From assembly GCA_947179485.1 (NCBI GenBank), contig OX359249.1, positions 39,666,250-39,730,249 of the forward strand: a stretch of 64,000 nt of DNA, written 5' to 3'. A model generated the notes under the pieces. The model worked only from the letters and a program-made list of their open reading frames with translations. It had not been told where the DNA came from and did no database searches. Each line of letters starts with the position of its first letter. Positions within the stretch are counted from its first letter, which is position 1. Positions 61,985-64,000 of this stretch are shown here, in pieces. A program made the translations under genes and the position numbers. Source of the DNA: Allacma fusca (taxonomy: Eukaryota; Arthropoda; Collembola; Symphypleona; Sminthuridae).

Positions 61985-63224
61985 TGAGATTCCTGACGGC
62001 ATGATTCACAAAATTTTATACAAAACAGTATTTTCAAACACCGATTTTAAACATATTTTCAGATTGTTAGCAAATTGTAAGATTATTAGTGCTAATTCAG
62101 AAACCATTTGTATGTAAAAACAAATGTTATTGAAAAAACATTTTGTTTGTTTTACCCTGAATTTCAAAGTTTAAAAACTTTCGTGTTACTATTAAGATTG
62201 TTTACATGGTTCTTTAGAAGGGTGTATAAATGCCCATCCTAAGTTCTTGCAAAACTCTACTACTGACAAACTACTGGCGTGTTGTTCTACATAAATATAC
62301 GAAAAGATTTCCTGTAGAAATAGTTAGTACTACTTTGGAATCTTGTATTTATTGAAAGGTAACACGTTTAAATATTGTATAACCAGTTATTCATATTGGA
62401 CATGTATGAGGCCGGCTATTGCGGGCCAATTATTGTTAGAAATTTTCCTTCGCGTTTCGCGCACAGATCGAAATTTGATATCTACAAAATTAGTGATAGC
62501 ACAGTAATATATTTCAAACAAGATGCGTACCTGTTGTGTGACCACATCAAATTCGTAAACTGTATTGTGGAAGTCAATTTTTAATGTCATGCCACATACA
62601 TATGTTAGGAACGTACATATTCATATGTAGATGTTATTATGTGGAATGTAATTCTAGAAAAGTACCTTGCTGTAAAAACAATTACGTACGTATGTAATAA
62701 AATGGTAAATCTATAGAAGGACAATTGTTACAAACATAATTGCATGTCTAGCCAAACTCTCGAACATATTGTTATTGTTTTATCTGTGTCATCAGTGCAT
62801 GAATTAATTTCAAGTTTTGATTCTTCATGGTTCCAATGAACCGTTGTAAATTTTTGGAAGTATGACGTACTGTCAAATAAATTGTTTCTCAAGTTGACAT
62901 TAATTTTTACGCTCATGGTTTTGTAAGCATTTAGATGTAATCTTCTAATTATTGCAGCACGATTCATTCATGCACTTTAACATGTATTTCTTCAAGTATT
63001 TGAAGAGACCACACGATTATGCAAAAGTTATTTTATTTTATTTTTCAATTGAGAAACTAATGGCCTTACATTAATTCGAAGAATATTTAGCATCCGTAAT
63101 AATGTTTTTATTGATAAAAATCCCAACCATATTACTACTCCTTCGAAATTATAACTATTAATTCTTTTTCACCGCAATATTTGGCTAATCCTATTGACCC
63201 AATTGTCATTGAGCATACGGAGTT

Positions 63225-63503
63225 CAGGGTGACCATACGGCCTGTATTTAAAAGGACAGTACTTTATTTTAGTCCTTTTTACTTTGACAATAATTGGGAT
63301 TGGGAAAAACTACAGGACAAGTGCTTCATTTTGGTGAACGTGCTTTGCATTTTGGTAACAACCAATTTTAGAATAACCCAAGATGTTATGCCTATAAAAG
63401 CTCAGCTGTTGATCAGACACCGAATCAATCGTATGTGCATTGGGACATTTTTAAGATTCCCCGAAAAACAAATGTAAAGAAGTTTTTGCTACAGGTCGCC
63501 CTA
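63225..63503. mobile_element. Possible decayed element with short terminal inverted repeats (MITE-like)
   Basis: The left end CAGGGTGACC (63225-63234) and the right end GGTCGCCCTA (63494-63503) are inverted copies with two mismatches, enclosing 279 bp. The left end, GGTGACCATACGGCC followed by GGACAGT, resembles a terminus I associate with common eukaryotic DNA transposon remnants, but I cannot name the family. No clear target-site duplication was seen. A random origin remains possible. Confidence 0.3.
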
Positions 63504-64000
63504 ATAAGCGCGTTTGGAGTTTTTAATTTAAAAAAAGGAAAGTAAGTATTTTTAAAAAATCTGGAGGAAAGGTGTGATGAAATTGTGGACTTGAATATTA
63601 TATGCATATAGGCCACTAGAGAGTGGACGACGGAGTCCAACTCTGTATGTAAATATGCAATTCGATATTGATCGACATTTTTTGGAGAGTTTTAACATTG
63701 CATAATCCATCTAGACCCTCCCCTGTCCATATCAGAAATACACCTATCAGAAATTCTACGCAATCTAAACCGTACGTGCCATCGGTGAATTGACACATAT
63801 TGTTCTAAAATTTCCAACTGTAGAATGCTAAAATGTTCCCAAAAGTTTCTAAGTTTTGCAAATTTTCAAAACTTCCTTACCTCTTAAATGTATTGCCAGT
63901 GGTAGTAAATATTTTTTCAAATGTTAAAAGAGACGTTTACATATTTTAAAAATCGTTTTTCTAATAAATGTACAACGAAATCCCCGGGTCCGGTTTAATT

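Larger units (their letters stand above)
61191..64000. other. AT-rich 3' flank, no gene recognised
   Basis: Strongly AT-rich DNA with several AATAAA hexamers and many stop codons in all frames. Short open frames at 62375-62584 and 63181-63477 show no recognisable domain. The latter lies inside a possible inverted-repeat element, described separately. No neighbouring gene is visible before the window ends. Confidence 0.6.

Overview
This is a eukaryotic (metazoan) genomic window dominated by one long, spliced, plus-strand gene. The evidence is a coherent set of GT-AG introns with compatible phases, AATAAA-type poly(A) signals, and dense dinucleotide microsatellites in non-coding DNA. AT-rich DNA, long introns and CT/GA, TACA and TATG tracts suggest an arthropod or other invertebrate, but I cannot name the species.

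The gene encodes an inositol polyphosphate-4-phosphatase (INPP4A/INPP4B family), the enzyme that removes the 4-phosphate of PI(3,4)P2 to give PI3P. I assembled 15 coding exons (26774 to 60737, 3573 nt, 1190 residues) by matching translations to the INPP4 family and requiring splice sites and phase to agree at every junction. Order of parts: a PH domain resembling Sesquipedalian/APPL-type PH domains (exons 1-3), a C2 domain (exons 4-5), the INPP4 middle region (exons 6-10), a long low-complexity and helical linker (exon 11), and the phosphatase region with the CX5R signature CKSGKDR (exons 12-15). Mammalian INPP4 proteins, as I know them, lack the PH domain.

Layout. 1-19000: no convincing gene, only scattered microsatellites. 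About 19300-19900: a possible promoter and first non-coding exon (TATA-like box, CpG-richer stretch, CACGTG E-box, GTAAGT donor). 19900-26697: non-coding, microsatellites and a small GC-richer patch near 22.2 kb. 26698-26891: first coding exon with its 5' leader. 26892-44157: a 17.3 kb intron rich in CT/GA tracts. 44158-60737: the remaining 14 exons with introns of about 0.17 to 2.5 kb. 60738-64000: 3' UTR and AT-rich flank, with a possible decayed terminal-inverted-repeat element near 63.2-63.5 kb.

Points for a second look: the PH module sits on phase-1 exons and could be spliced out as a unit; a 188-codon open frame inside intron 11 has its own acceptor and poly(A) signal and may be an alternative terminal exon that removes the catalytic domain; and a phase-compatible alternative first coding exon may exist at 29.3 kb. 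No virus, toxin, CRISPR array or tRNA/rRNA gene was recognised.
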